This document shows, piece by piece, positions 27,335-35,605 of a stretch of 64,000 nucleotides of DNA. A program made the position numbers and the translations under genes. The notes beneath the pieces were generated by a model that saw only the letters and a program-made list of their open reading frames with translations, was not told where the DNA came from and ran no database searches. Numbering within the stretch: position 1 is the stretch's first letter; the number at the start of each line of letters is the position of its first letter. The stretch is from Caballeronia pedi (GTDB lineage Bacteria > Pseudomonadota > Gammaproteobacteria > Burkholderiales > Burkholderiaceae). The stretch covers positions 434,001-498,000 of the forward strand of contig NZ_FCOE02000002.1 of assembly GCF_001544915.2 (NCBI RefSeq), written 5' to 3'.

Positions 27335-28915
27335 ATGGCCATCGATCTCACGGCGTTTCATTTTCTTCGGCCGCTGTGGCTTCTGCTGCTGATTCCCGCC
27401 GTGCTGCTTCCGTTCGTCTGGTTGCGGCGCAACGACATGCGCGCACGCTGGCGCAATATCATCGCGCCGCATTTGCTGGAGCATCTGATCGTCGGCGAGA
27501 AGCGGCGGGTTCGCGTGCAGCCAGTTCATGCGCTGTGCGCGCTGATCGCGCTCGGTGCGATCGCCGTTGCGGGACCGACGTGGCAACAGGAGCGTCCGCC
27601 GTTCGATCAGGACAAGGCGCCGCTCGTCGTCGTGCTGGAACTCGCGCGTTCGATGGATGCAGCCGATGTCGCACCGACGCGCATCGAGCGCGCGAAGCAG
27701 AAAGTGCTCGATCTCGCCGCCGCGAGAAAGGGCGCGCGCACGGGACTCGTCGTGTTTGCAGCGAGCGCGCATCTCGTCGTGCCGCCGACGGAAGACCCGG
27801 CCATGCTCGAACTCTACGTGCCCGCGCTCGCGCCCGAACTCATGCCGCGCGATGGCAGGAATGCGGCGGCGGGACTCGCGATCGCGGAGCATGTGCTTGC
27901 GAAGGATGAGGCGGCGGGCACGATCGTCTTTATCAGCGACGGCTTCGATGAAGGCCGCAGCGATGAATTCGTGCGTCTCGCGAAGGCATCGAAGCATCAG
28001 TTGCTATGGCTTGCGGTGGGCACGGAGCAGGGCGGTCCGATACGCAAACCGAACGGCGAACTCGCGATGGACGACGCAGGTCATCCGGTCACCGGCACGT
28101 TCGACGCAGCGGCGATCCGCAAGATCACGCAGGCCGCGTCGATTCCGCTGGCGAGCGTGCGCCCGGATGACGACGATGTCGAATGGGTGCAGCGTCGCGC
28201 GCAAGTCTATCTGGAGGCGGCGCAGGAATCGAAGATCGTGCCGCGCTGGAAGGAGTCGGGTTACTGGCTGATCCTGCCGATCCTCGTCATCGCGCTGTTT
28301 GGGTTCAGGCGCGGCTGGACGGTCAAGTGGCTGCCTGTCGTACTGGTTTCGCTTGCCACTCTCGGCGCGACGAACGATGCGCGCGCCGCGTCGTTCGAAT
28401 GGCTCGATCTGTTCGCGACACACGATCAGCAAGGCCGCTGGAGCTTCGAACACGGCGACTACGCACGCGCAGCGCAACGCTTCGACGATCCGATGTGGAA
28501 GGGCCGCGCGCAATACCTCGCAGGCGATTACACCGATGCGCTCGAAACGTTCTCGCGCATGAATACGGCGGAGGCGTATTTTTATATCGGCAATACGCTC
28601 GCGCATCTGAAGGATTATCCGGGCGCGCTAAAAGCCTACGACAACGCGCTCGCGCGCCGCGCCGGTTTCGCCGATGCGCGCGCGAACCGGGAACTCGTGC
28701 AGAAACTCATCGAGGACGAGAAGGACGAAGGCGATGAATCGACGACCGTGAAGCCCGACCAGATCGACGAGCAAAAGAAGAAGAGCAAGGACGGCAAGCA
28801 AGTGCTCGTTCCGGGACAGCGTCCATCGGAAGAGACGTGGATGCGCAACCTGAATACGTCGCCCGCGGCGTTTCTGCATCAGCGGTTCGCTCAGGAAGCC
28901 GGAGGCGCGCCATGA
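27335..28915 (+). CDS. BatB/BatC-like fusion: VWA domain plus TPR repeats
   Basis: A 526-residue protein. Two N-terminal spans flank the loop LRRNDMRARWRN, a VWA domain covers ~90-280, another span pair lies near 310-345, and TPR-like repeats cover ~365-455 (ARAAQRFDDPMWKGRAQYLAGDY, YPGALKAYDNALARR). A charged Lys/Asp/Glu tail follows. The first MIDAS residues read ELARS where DxSxS is expected, so metal binding is probably lost in this VWA. BatB and BatC are separate in Bacteroides; fusion into one chain is common in Proteobacteria. It starts one base after the batA stop and overlaps batD as ATGA. Confidence 0.87.
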   Translation: MAIDLTAFHFLRPLWLLLLIPAVLLPFVWLRRNDMRARWRNIIAPHLLEHLIVGEKRRVRVQPVHALCALIALGAIAVAGPTWQQERPPFDQDKAPLVVVLELARSMDAADVAPTRIERAKQKVLDLAAARKGARTGLVVFAASAHLVVPPTEDPAMLELYVPALAPELMPRDGRNAAAGLAIAEHVLAKDEAAGTIVFISDGFDEGRSDEFVRLAKASKHQLLWLAVGTEQGGPIRKPNGELAMDDAGHPVTGTFDAAAIRKITQAASIPLASVRPDDDDVEWVQRRAQVYLEAAQESKIVPRWKESGYWLILPILVIALFGFRRGWTVKWLPVVLVSLATLGATNDARAASFEWLDLFATHDQQGRWSFEHGDYARAAQRFDDPMWKGRAQYLAGDYTDALETFSRMNTAEAYFYIGNTLAHLKDYPGALKAYDNALARRAGFADARANRELVQKLIEDEKDEGDESTTVKPDQIDEQKKKSKDGKQVLVPGQRPSEETWMRNLNTSPAAFLHQRFAQEAGGAP

Positions 28916-30225
28916 TGCGCCGCTTCGTCGTGATGCTTTGCCTGTGGCTCGCATGCACATGCGCCGCCGCCGACGAAGCGCCACGCACGATGCTGCGCGC
29001 GCACCTGGAACCGTCCGGTCCGGTGGTCGCGGGCAGCGCGGTCACGCTCGTCGTCGATACGCTCACGACGACGTGGTTCACCGCGGCGCCCGACTGGCCG
29101 ATGTTCGACGTCCACGACGCGTTCGTCACGCTGCCGGATGACAACGCGCAAAACCTCAACGAGACGATCGACGGCGTGCGCTGGTTCGGCGTGAGTCGCG
29201 CGTATCGCATCGTGCCGCGCACGGCGGGCGCTTTCGCGGTGCCCGCATTCGGCATCACGTTGCATCCGGGCGGCATGGACGCGCCCGTCACGTTGCGGAC
29301 GCCGCCGCTGACTATCACCGCGACGCTGCCGCCAGGCGCTGAAGGGATGACCACGTTTTTTCCCGCGCCCGGCCTCTCCGCGAAGCAGCGCATCGAGCCG
29401 GACGGCGGCACGCTCGAAGTGGGTGGCACGATCACGCGCATCGTCACGCAGCGCGCCGATGCGACCGAGTCGATGCTGATCGCGCCGGTTCAGTTCGGCG
29501 ATATCGACGGTTTGCGCCGCTATGAGAAGCCGCCGCAGACACGCAACATCTCCGAAGATCGAACCGGACTCGTCGCGGGCGAGCGGACCGATACCGTCAC
29601 GTATGTCGTGAACAGGCGCGGACGTTACACATTGCCGCCAATCGATATCGAATGGTGGAACACGGCGACGCATCGTCGCGAAACGATTCATCTTCCTGCG
29701 GTAAGCTTCACGGCGCGCGCGGCGCACGAGAAGCCGCTATGGGCCATTCCCGCCGATGCGCTCGCCGGCGCCGCACGCCATACGGTGATCTTCCTGAATG
29801 CGCGTGACATCGCGTTGGCGCTCGTCGTGCTTGCGTGTTTGGCGGCGGGGGTATGGTGCTATCCGCGCGTGCATGCATGGCTTCGGCGCTTCTCGCGCTG
29901 GTGGATCGCGCAACGCAAGCAGCGCGCGGAAGGCGAGTTCGCCGCGTGGCGCGCGTTGCGGCAGGCCGTCGATGCCGGTGCGATGCGGCGCGTGATTCCG
30001 GCGCTGTATCGATGGATTGATGCGAGCCCGCGCTTCACGCATCCCGCGCGGCTCGATGAACTCGCGGAGCCTGAACTGAAACATCTCGCGCAGGCGGTCG
30101 AATCGCATTATGAAAGCGCGCAGTCTGCTGAAAACGGCGTGCGCGTGAAGTTGCACCGGTTGAAACCATGGAAGCGCGCACGCCGAACGAGAGGTCCGGC
30201 GCTGCCGCCGCTCAATGAAGGATGA
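28912..30225 (+). CDS. BatD-like protein
   Basis: A 437-residue exported membrane protein: a signal peptide (residues 1-22, ending CTCAAA), a long periplasmic region with repeated beta-sandwich segments (~25-300, including RAYRIVPRTAGAF and TYVVNRRGRYTLPPIDIEWW), one span near 310-332 and a basic cytoplasmic tail. This is the BatD layout, although BatD sequences are poorly conserved. It is the last gene of the Bat operon. The stop is 17 bases before the amide hydrolase, so read-through is likely. Confidence 0.85.
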   Translation: MMRRFVVMLCLWLACTCAAADEAPRTMLRAHLEPSGPVVAGSAVTLVVDTLTTTWFTAAPDWPMFDVHDAFVTLPDDNAQNLNETIDGVRWFGVSRAYRIVPRTAGAFAVPAFGITLHPGGMDAPVTLRTPPLTITATLPPGAEGMTTFFPAPGLSAKQRIEPDGGTLEVGGTITRIVTQRADATESMLIAPVQFGDIDGLRRYEKPPQTRNISEDRTGLVAGERTDTVTYVVNRRGRYTLPPIDIEWWNTATHRRETIHLPAVSFTARAAHEKPLWAIPADALAGAARHTVIFLNARDIALALVVLACLAAGVWCYPRVHAWLRRFSRWWIAQRKQRAEGEFAAWRALRQAVDAGAMRRVIPALYRWIDASPRFTHPARLDELAEPELKHLAQAVESHYESAQSAENGVRVKLHRLKPWKRARRTRGPALPPLNEG

Positions 30226-30242
30226 GAAAGGAAAACAAGGCC

Positions 30243-31328
30243 ATGACCCGTCTGACTCGAAAGATCGCGTGCCTCGTCGCATTCGCATTGCTCTCCACGT
30301 CGCTTGCGCTTGCCTGTACGCGCGCGCTGTATGTCGGCGATAAAGGTCTCGTGATAACCGGCCGCTCGATGGACTGGTCCGAGGACATGCGCTCGAATCT
30401 CTGGGTGATGCCCGCGGGTATCGAACGCGATGGCAATGCAGGGCCGCGTTCGATCAAATGGAAATCGAAGTACGGCAGCGTGGTGGTGTCGGGCTATGAG
30501 ATCGGCACCGTCGACGGCATGAACGAGCGCGGACTGGTGGCCAACGCGCTCTATCTCGCCGAGACCGACTACGGCAAGCCCGACCCGAAGCGCGATCCGA
30601 TGTCGATCAGTCTGTGGGCGCAATACGCGCTCGATAACTTCGCGACGGTCGGGCAGGCCGTCTATGTCATGTCGCGCGAGCCGTTCCAGATCATCGCGCC
30701 GCCGCTGCCCAACGGCAAGCCGCTCACGATCCATCTTTCGCTGTCCGATGCACGCGGCGATTCGGCCATCTTCGAATATATCAACGGCAAGCTCATCATC
30801 CATCAGGGCAAGAAGTACAAGGTGATGACGAACTCGCCGATCTATGAAGAGCAGCTTGCCATCGATACTTACTGGAAGAGCGTCGGCGGCATGGGTTTTC
30901 TGCCGGGCACGAATCGCGCGGCGGACCGCTTCGTGCGCGCGTCCTTTCTGCTCGATGCGATTCCGAAGCAGGCCGATCCGAACTACATGGCGGGCGTGCC
31001 ACAGAAGTCGTATGCGTTTCAGGCGGTGGCAAGCGTGATGAGCGTGATGCGTTCGGTGAGCGTGCCGCTCGGCATCAGCACGCCGGAGCAGCCGAATCTG
31101 TCATCGACGATATGGCGGACCGTGTCGGATCAGCAGAACCTGATCTACTACTTCGATTCGGCGACGCGGCCCGATACGTTCTGGGTATCGCTGAAGAAGC
31201 TCAACCTCAATCCCGGCGCGCCGGTCATGAAGCTCACGATCGATGCGGGGCAGGTCTTTTCGGGAGAGACGGCGGGCAGCTTCGTCGCGACACAGCCGTT
31301 CGCCTTCATGCCGGCGAAGGCGCCCTGA
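30243..31328 (+). CDS. Linear amide C-N hydrolase, choloylglycine hydrolase / penicillin V acylase family, exported
   Basis: A 361-residue Ntn hydrolase. A signal peptide ends ...STSLALA and the next residue is Cys25 (CTRALYVG), so export exposes the N-terminal nucleophile Cys required by this family. GRSMDW carries the conserved Arg and Asp, and GMNERGLVANALYL the Asn-containing strand. Family members cleave conjugated bile salts, penicillin V or acyl-homoserine lactones; Gram-negative members more often act on AHLs or penicillin V. An earlier ATG at 30222 is possible, but 30243 gives a better signal peptide. It lies 17 bases behind batD. Confidence 0.85.
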   Translation: MTRLTRKIACLVAFALLSTSLALACTRALYVGDKGLVITGRSMDWSEDMRSNLWVMPAGIERDGNAGPRSIKWKSKYGSVVVSGYEIGTVDGMNERGLVANALYLAETDYGKPDPKRDPMSISLWAQYALDNFATVGQAVYVMSREPFQIIAPPLPNGKPLTIHLSLSDARGDSAIFEYINGKLIIHQGKKYKVMTNSPIYEEQLAIDTYWKSVGGMGFLPGTNRAADRFVRASFLLDAIPKQADPNYMAGVPQKSYAFQAVASVMSVMRSVSVPLGISTPEQPNLSSTIWRTVSDQQNLIYYFDSATRPDTFWVSLKKLNLNPGAPVMKLTIDAGQVFSGETAGSFVATQPFAFMPAKAP

Positions 31329-31362
31329 ACGCGAAACGGGGCATCGATTTCGCCCGCGCAGG

Positions 31363-31368
31363 TAAAAT
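31363..31368 (+). promoter_or_regulatory. Possible -10 element for the DUF3348 operon
   Basis: TAAAAT lies 27 bases before the DUF3348 start in an otherwise GC-rich gap of 66 bases. I see no convincing -35 hexamer at the right distance, so this is a weak promoter call. Confidence 0.25.
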
Positions 31369-31394
31369 AGCGTCCTTTTGCCCCCGGTGATCCT

Positions 31395-32090
31395 GTGCAA
31401 GGCATGAAGCGCACGGCATTCAGCGGCCCGGCGCTCGTTCGGCTGCTGGCACATTTTGCCGATCTCGATGTTCACGAACCCGCGGAATCGCTCTCAGACC
31501 GTCTGAGCCAATGGCTCGGCTGGACCGATGCGATCGCGCTGTCGACCGCGCTCGCGACCGATCCGCCCGCCGTGCCCGCCGCGCGATCCGCTCCGCGCGA
31601 CATGGACGAGGACTGTGCGCGCGTGCGGACGTCGCTCGCCAGCGCACTCGCGCGCGAGGAAGCGGCCGCGCGCCGCAGGCATCGGGCCCCGGTTCAGGCG
31701 TCGCAGGAAGAGCCGCCGGTCGACTACGCGGACTTTCGTCAGCGCTATCTGTCGTTACAGCAGGCGATGGACACCGACATCGGCGCGCTGCGCACGCGCC
31801 TGAGGTCGATGCTCGCGGCCAGATCGCCGGACATGGCGCGCCTCGCCGTCGTCGATGCCGTCATGGAACAGGCGCTGAGCGCGCGCGAGCGCAGCCTGCT
31901 CACCAACGTGCCCGCATTGCTGGGCAAGCATTTCGAGCGCCTGAAGCGCGCCCATGCCGCGGATGAAACGTCCGCGCCGGGCGCATGGCTCGATCTGTTC
32001 CGCAAGGATCTGCAAAGCGTATTGCTCGCCGAACTGGATGTTCGTTTTCAACCGATCGAAGGCTTGCTCGCGGCTCTTCGCATCCGCTAA
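31395..32090 (+). CDS. DUF3348 domain protein
   Basis: A 231-residue soluble, mainly helical protein with no signal or membrane span. The opening ...AFSGPALVRLLAHFADLDV and the end FQPIEGLLAALR are the conserved edges of DUF3348. The middle (residues ~65-110) is charged and probably flexible. The GTG at 31395 is chosen because the ATG nine bases on has its purine-rich site too close. It is the first of four closely packed genes with a MotA/TolQ-like and a MotB-like protein, so it probably works at the cytoplasmic side of that membrane complex. No biochemical function is known. Confidence 0.8.
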   Translation: MQGMKRTAFSGPALVRLLAHFADLDVHEPAESLSDRLSQWLGWTDAIALSTALATDPPAVPAARSAPRDMDEDCARVRTSLASALAREEAAARRRHRAPVQASQEEPPVDYADFRQRYLSLQQAMDTDIGALRTRLRSMLAARSPDMARLAVVDAVMEQALSARERSLLTNVPALLGKHFERLKRAHAADETSAPGAWLDLFRKDLQSVLLAELDVRFQPIEGLLAALRIR

Positions 32091-32100
32091 CTGGCTCGCT

Positions 32101-34347
32101 ATGCCCCGAAATCTATTGAACATTGCTGTCTTTTCGATCGGCCTCGCCGCGGTGTGCGGAATCGGCATCGCGTATATCGTCTCGAATCCGCTCGCGTTCG
32201 TCGTGACGGTCGTGATCGCCGGTTGCTATCTCGCCGGTGCGGCCGAACTGCGGCGCTATCAGCAGATCACCGCTTCGCTCGAACAGGCCGTCGCGCAACT
32301 CACGAGCGCGCCGCGCAGCTTCGCGGTGTGGCTCGACACGCTGCATCCGAGCCTGCGCAACGCCGTGCGGCTGCGCGTGGAAGGCGAGCGCGCGGCATTG
32401 CCCGGTCCCGTGCTCGCGCCGTATCTCGTCGGCCTGCTGGTGTTGCTCGGCATGCTCGGCACGCTGCTCGGCATGGTCGCGACCTTGCGCGGCACCGGCA
32501 CGGCCTTGCAAAGCGCCTCCGATCTCACGGCGATCCGCGCGTCGCTCGCCGCGCCGGTGACGGGCCTCGGCTTCGCGTTCGGCACTTCGATCGCGGGTGT
32601 CGCGACCTCCGCGATGCTCGGGCTTCTTTCGGCGCTGTGCCGCCGCGAGCGGCTGCACGTCACGCAGACGCTCGACACGAAAATCGCGACCACCTTGCGA
32701 GTGTTCACGCAAGCGCATCAGCGCGACGAGACGTTCAGGCTGATGCAGCTTCAGACCGAGATGATGCCGAAGCTCGTCGATCGCCTGCAGTCGATGATGC
32801 TCGCGATCGAGCAGCAGAGCGCAGCCGCGAGCGAGCGGCAGATCGCGAGTCAGGATGCGTTTCATGCGAAGGCGGAGACGTCGTATCGGCGGCTGGCGAC
32901 GTCGATGGAGCTTTCGCTGAAGCAGAGCGTCGCCGATAGCGCGCGCGCCGCGACCGCCGCGCTGCAGCCCGTCATGCAGGCGACCATGGACGGCATCGCG
33001 CGCGAAGTCACCACGTTGCACGGCAACGTCGAGCAGGCCGTTGCGCGTCAACTGGAAGGATTGTCGAGCGGCTTCGAGGCATCGTCGGCGAAGGTCGCGG
33101 AGATCTGGCATCGGTCGCTTTCGCAGCACGCGCAATCGAACGCGGCGTTCGTCGGTGAAATGAGCGTTTCACTGGATCGCCTCGCGCTTGCTTTCGACCA
33201 GCGCGCGACCACGCTTGTCGATGGCGTGTCCGCGCAAATGGACCGCGTATCGGGCGGGCTGGAATCGTCGGTGGCGAAGCACGCGCAATCGAGCGAGGCA
33301 CTCGTCGCGCGTATGGATGCATCGATGGAGCGTTTCGCACAGACCTTCGATGCGCGTTCATCCGGTCTGATCGACGATGTATCCACGCGGCTGGAGACGG
33401 CGACGGGCAATCTGTCACAGACGTGGAACGATGCGCTCGCGCAGCACACGCGTGCCAGCGATCAGGCCGCAGCGCAGAATCAAAACGCGTTGACGAGCGC
33501 TGCGACGAGCTTCGAACAGCACGCGGCGTCGCTCGTTCAATCGGTCGATCGATCGCACGCGGCCTTGCGCGCCGAACTGGCGCAGAGCAGCGAGGCGCGG
33601 CTCGCCGCATGGAGCGGCACGCTCGACACGATGGCCGCTTCGTTGCGCGAGCAATGGCAGGAAACGAGCGCGGTCGCCGCGAACCGGCAGAAGGATGTCT
33701 GCGACGCGCTCGAACTCACCGCGCGCGACATGTCCGCGCAATCGCAGGCGCATGCGAGTGCGACCATCGCGGAAATCGAGCGTCTCGTGCAGGCTGCATC
33801 GGAAGCGCCGAAGGCCGCCGCCGAGGTCGTCGCGGAGATGCGACAAAAGCTCTCCGATTCGATGGTCCGCGATACCGCGATGCTCGACGAGCGCAGCCGT
33901 CTGCTCGCCACCGTCGAAACGCTGCTCAATGCCGTGAATCACGCATCGAACGAGCAACGCGCCGCGATCGATGCATTGGTCGAGACATCGGCAAGCCTGC
34001 TCGAACGCGTCGGCACGCAGTTCACCGGCACGGTCGAGACCGAGGCCGGCAAGCTCGGCGCGATGGCCGCGCAGGTGACGACGAGCGCCGTCGAAATGGC
34101 GAGCCTCGCCGATGCGTTCGGCGCGGCCGTTCAATCGTTCGGTGAATCGAATAGCACGCTCGTTACGCATCTCGAACGCATCGAAGGCGCGCTCGGCAAG
34201 TCGCTCGCGCGCAGCGACGAACAGCTCGCGTATTACGTCGCGCAGGCGAAGGAAGTGATCGACCTGAGCATGCTGTCGCAGAAGCAGATCGTCGAGGACT
34301 TGCAGCATATCGCGGGGCAGCGCGTGGCCGGAGCGCGCGCGGCATGA
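32101..34347 (+). CDS. DUF802 protein: MotA/TolQ/ExbB-like membrane domain with a long helical tail
   Basis: A 748-residue protein. Spans are at ~5-26, 30-48, 107-128 and 152-178. The last two (GLLVLLGMLGTLLGMVATLRG and APVTGLGFAFGTSIAGV) carry the Gly/Thr pattern of MotA/TolQ/ExbB channel helices, with Thr121 and Thr154 in pore-like places. From ~185 to the end is a continuous helical tail, rich in Ala, Gln, Ser and Met, with degenerate repeats of about 51-55 residues (for example HAQSNAAF and HAQSSEAL), the DUF802 units. The next gene encodes a MotB-like partner and overlaps by four bases. Inference: a stator-type ion channel with a long cytoplasmic rod, as in ZorA. Confidence 0.82.
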   Translation: MPRNLLNIAVFSIGLAAVCGIGIAYIVSNPLAFVVTVVIAGCYLAGAAELRRYQQITASLEQAVAQLTSAPRSFAVWLDTLHPSLRNAVRLRVEGERAALPGPVLAPYLVGLLVLLGMLGTLLGMVATLRGTGTALQSASDLTAIRASLAAPVTGLGFAFGTSIAGVATSAMLGLLSALCRRERLHVTQTLDTKIATTLRVFTQAHQRDETFRLMQLQTEMMPKLVDRLQSMMLAIEQQSAAASERQIASQDAFHAKAETSYRRLATSMELSLKQSVADSARAATAALQPVMQATMDGIAREVTTLHGNVEQAVARQLEGLSSGFEASSAKVAEIWHRSLSQHAQSNAAFVGEMSVSLDRLALAFDQRATTLVDGVSAQMDRVSGGLESSVAKHAQSSEALVARMDASMERFAQTFDARSSGLIDDVSTRLETATGNLSQTWNDALAQHTRASDQAAAQNQNALTSAATSFEQHAASLVQSVDRSHAALRAELAQSSEARLAAWSGTLDTMAASLREQWQETSAVAANRQKDVCDALELTARDMSAQSQAHASATIAEIERLVQAASEAPKAAAEVVAEMRQKLSDSMVRDTAMLDERSRLLATVETLLNAVNHASNEQRAAIDALVETSASLLERVGTQFTGTVETEAGKLGAMAAQVTTSAVEMASLADAFGAAVQSFGESNSTLVTHLERIEGALGKSLARSDEQLAYYVAQAKEVIDLSMLSQKQIVEDLQHIAGQRVAGARAA

Positions 34348-34991
34348 ACGACGAAATCGACGGCGGCGCGGAACACGCCGCGCCGATCTGGGCCGCGTTC
34401 GCCGATCTCATGTCGGTGCTGCTCGGTGCGTTCGTGCTGATACTCGTCGGCGTGATCGGCGTGCAGTTGCAGCTCGAGAACAAGCTCGATGAAGAAGTGA
34501 GGCATCGGCAGGAAGAAACGCAGCGGCGCAAGACGCTGGAGCAGGCGCTTGCGGGGCCGCTCGCGTCGGGACGCGTGACGCTCGTGAACGGACGCATCGG
34601 CATCAGCGGCAATGTGCTGTTCGCGCTCAACTCCGATCAGTTGCAGCCGCAGGGCCGCGACGTGCTCAAGAGCCTGGCCGGGCCGCTTTCCACGTATCTG
34701 CGCGCGCATGAGGAAATCCTCATGGTGAGCGGTTTCGCCGACGATCAGCAAGTGCACGAAGGCAACCGGCGCTTTGCGGACAACTGGGAGCTTTCGGCCA
34801 AGCGCGCATTGACGGTGATGCGCGCGCTGATCGATGCGGGCGTGCCATCGGAGTCGGTGTTCGCGGCGGCGTTCGGTTCGCAGCAGCCCGTCGGATCGAA
34901 CGCGGATGAAGAAGGGCGCGCGAAGAATCGCCGCGTGGAAATTTCCGCTGTGCCGCGGCCATCGAATGGCGCGGTGAAGACGCGTGAATAA
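34344..34991 (+). CDS. MotB/OmpA-like membrane protein, partner of the DUF802 channel
   Basis: A 215-residue protein with a short cytoplasmic N-terminus, one span (residues ~22-43) and a C-terminal OmpA/MotB peptidoglycan-binding domain (~95-203). Asp21 in FADLMSVLLGAF sits at the start of the span exactly as the proton-carrying Asp of MotB and ZorB. The OmpA part shows GFADD, NWELSAKRA, the G-V-P-x-x-x-V-F-A-A-A-F-G turn and EGRAKNRRVEI, so binding to cell wall is likely. It overlaps both neighbours. No flagellar or Tol genes are nearby, so it is not the flagellar stator. Confidence 0.85.
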   Translation: MNDEIDGGAEHAAPIWAAFADLMSVLLGAFVLILVGVIGVQLQLENKLDEEVRHRQEETQRRKTLEQALAGPLASGRVTLVNGRIGISGNVLFALNSDQLQPQGRDVLKSLAGPLSTYLRAHEEILMVSGFADDQQVHEGNRRFADNWELSAKRALTVMRALIDAGVPSESVFAAAFGSQQPVGSNADEEGRAKNRRVEISAVPRPSNGAVKTRE

Positions 34992-35568
34992 CGTGCATAG
35001 CGTGGTTTCGGCACGCGCGATGATCGACGCCTGGCGCGCGAGCGGCGACGATCGCGCGAATCCCGTGCGCTTTCATCTCATCGATGCGCTGGAGCGGCGT
35101 GCGTCTTCGTATGAAGGCGAGGCGCGCCGTCGGCTCGATGAACGGCTTGCGCAGTTGCTGGATGCGTATCGGTGCGATGTCGAGCATTTCGCAGCGACGT
35201 GCGAAGAGGATAAGGACGCGGAACAGCCCGGACCGCTTGCGATGCTCGTCGATGACTTTGCGAAGGCTTCGTCGATATCGCACGCTGAATTGCTCGATTA
35301 CTTTCGCGCAGTGTGGTCGAAGGTCAGCGCGGAGAAGCAGTTGCGCGATTCGTACGCTCAAGTGCCGAAGAATGCGGGACCGCTCAATTCGAGCAGCCTC
35401 GTGCATCGGTCACTGTCGTTCATGCGCGAGATATCGCCCGAGTATCTTCAGCATTTTCTCGCGTATATCGATGCGCTTTCGTGGATGGAAGCGATGAGCG
35501 GTCCGGTCGCTAACGTTGCGAAGGAAGCTGCGGGTGTGAAGAAGGGTGGGCGCAGGAAGAAGGGTTAG
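34984..35568 (+). CDS. DUF2894 domain protein
   Basis: A 194-residue soluble helical protein that starts at a GTG inside the end of the MotB-like gene (eight-base overlap). The conserved part is GPLAMLVDDFAKA to GPLNSSSLVHRSLSFMREISPEYLQHFLAYIDALSWME. The tail is a short Lys/Arg/Gly run. I know DUF2894 only as a companion of DUF3348, DUF802 and OmpA-like genes in Burkholderia and relatives; no function is assigned. The stop codon touches a strong hairpin. Confidence 0.8.
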   Translation: MNNVHSVVSARAMIDAWRASGDDRANPVRFHLIDALERRASSYEGEARRRLDERLAQLLDAYRCDVEHFAATCEEDKDAEQPGPLAMLVDDFAKASSISHAELLDYFRAVWSKVSAEKQLRDSYAQVPKNAGPLNSSSLVHRSLSFMREISPEYLQHFLAYIDALSWMEAMSGPVANVAKEAAGVKKGGRRKKG

Positions 35569-35599
35569 CGCCGCGTGATTCATGGAATCGCGCGGCGTT
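35567..35599. terminator. Strong hairpin between convergent operons
   Basis: CGCCGCG-T-GATTC pairs with GAATC-G-CGCGGCG across the three-base loop ATG, giving 13 pairs including one G.T, extendable to 15. It begins at the DUF2894 stop and lies seven bases before the end of the convergent transketolase gene. No T-run follows on either strand, but the position suggests a bidirectional terminator. Confidence 0.55.
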
Positions 35600-35605
35600 G
35601 TGGCA

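Noticed and set aside
32101-34991. Flagellar MotAB or TolQR/ExbBD pair
   Set aside because: No flagellar, Tol or TonB genes are nearby, the MotA-like protein has a 560-residue helical tail, and the partner has an OmpA domain unlike TolR or ExbD.
31395-35568. A Zorya anti-phage defence system
   Set aside because: The ZorA/ZorB resemblance is real, but no ZorC, ZorD helicase or ZorE nuclease is present, the flanks are ordinary metabolic genes, and DUF3348/DUF802/DUF2894 occur together as a conserved core-like set. I therefore report a motor-like cluster, not a defence system.
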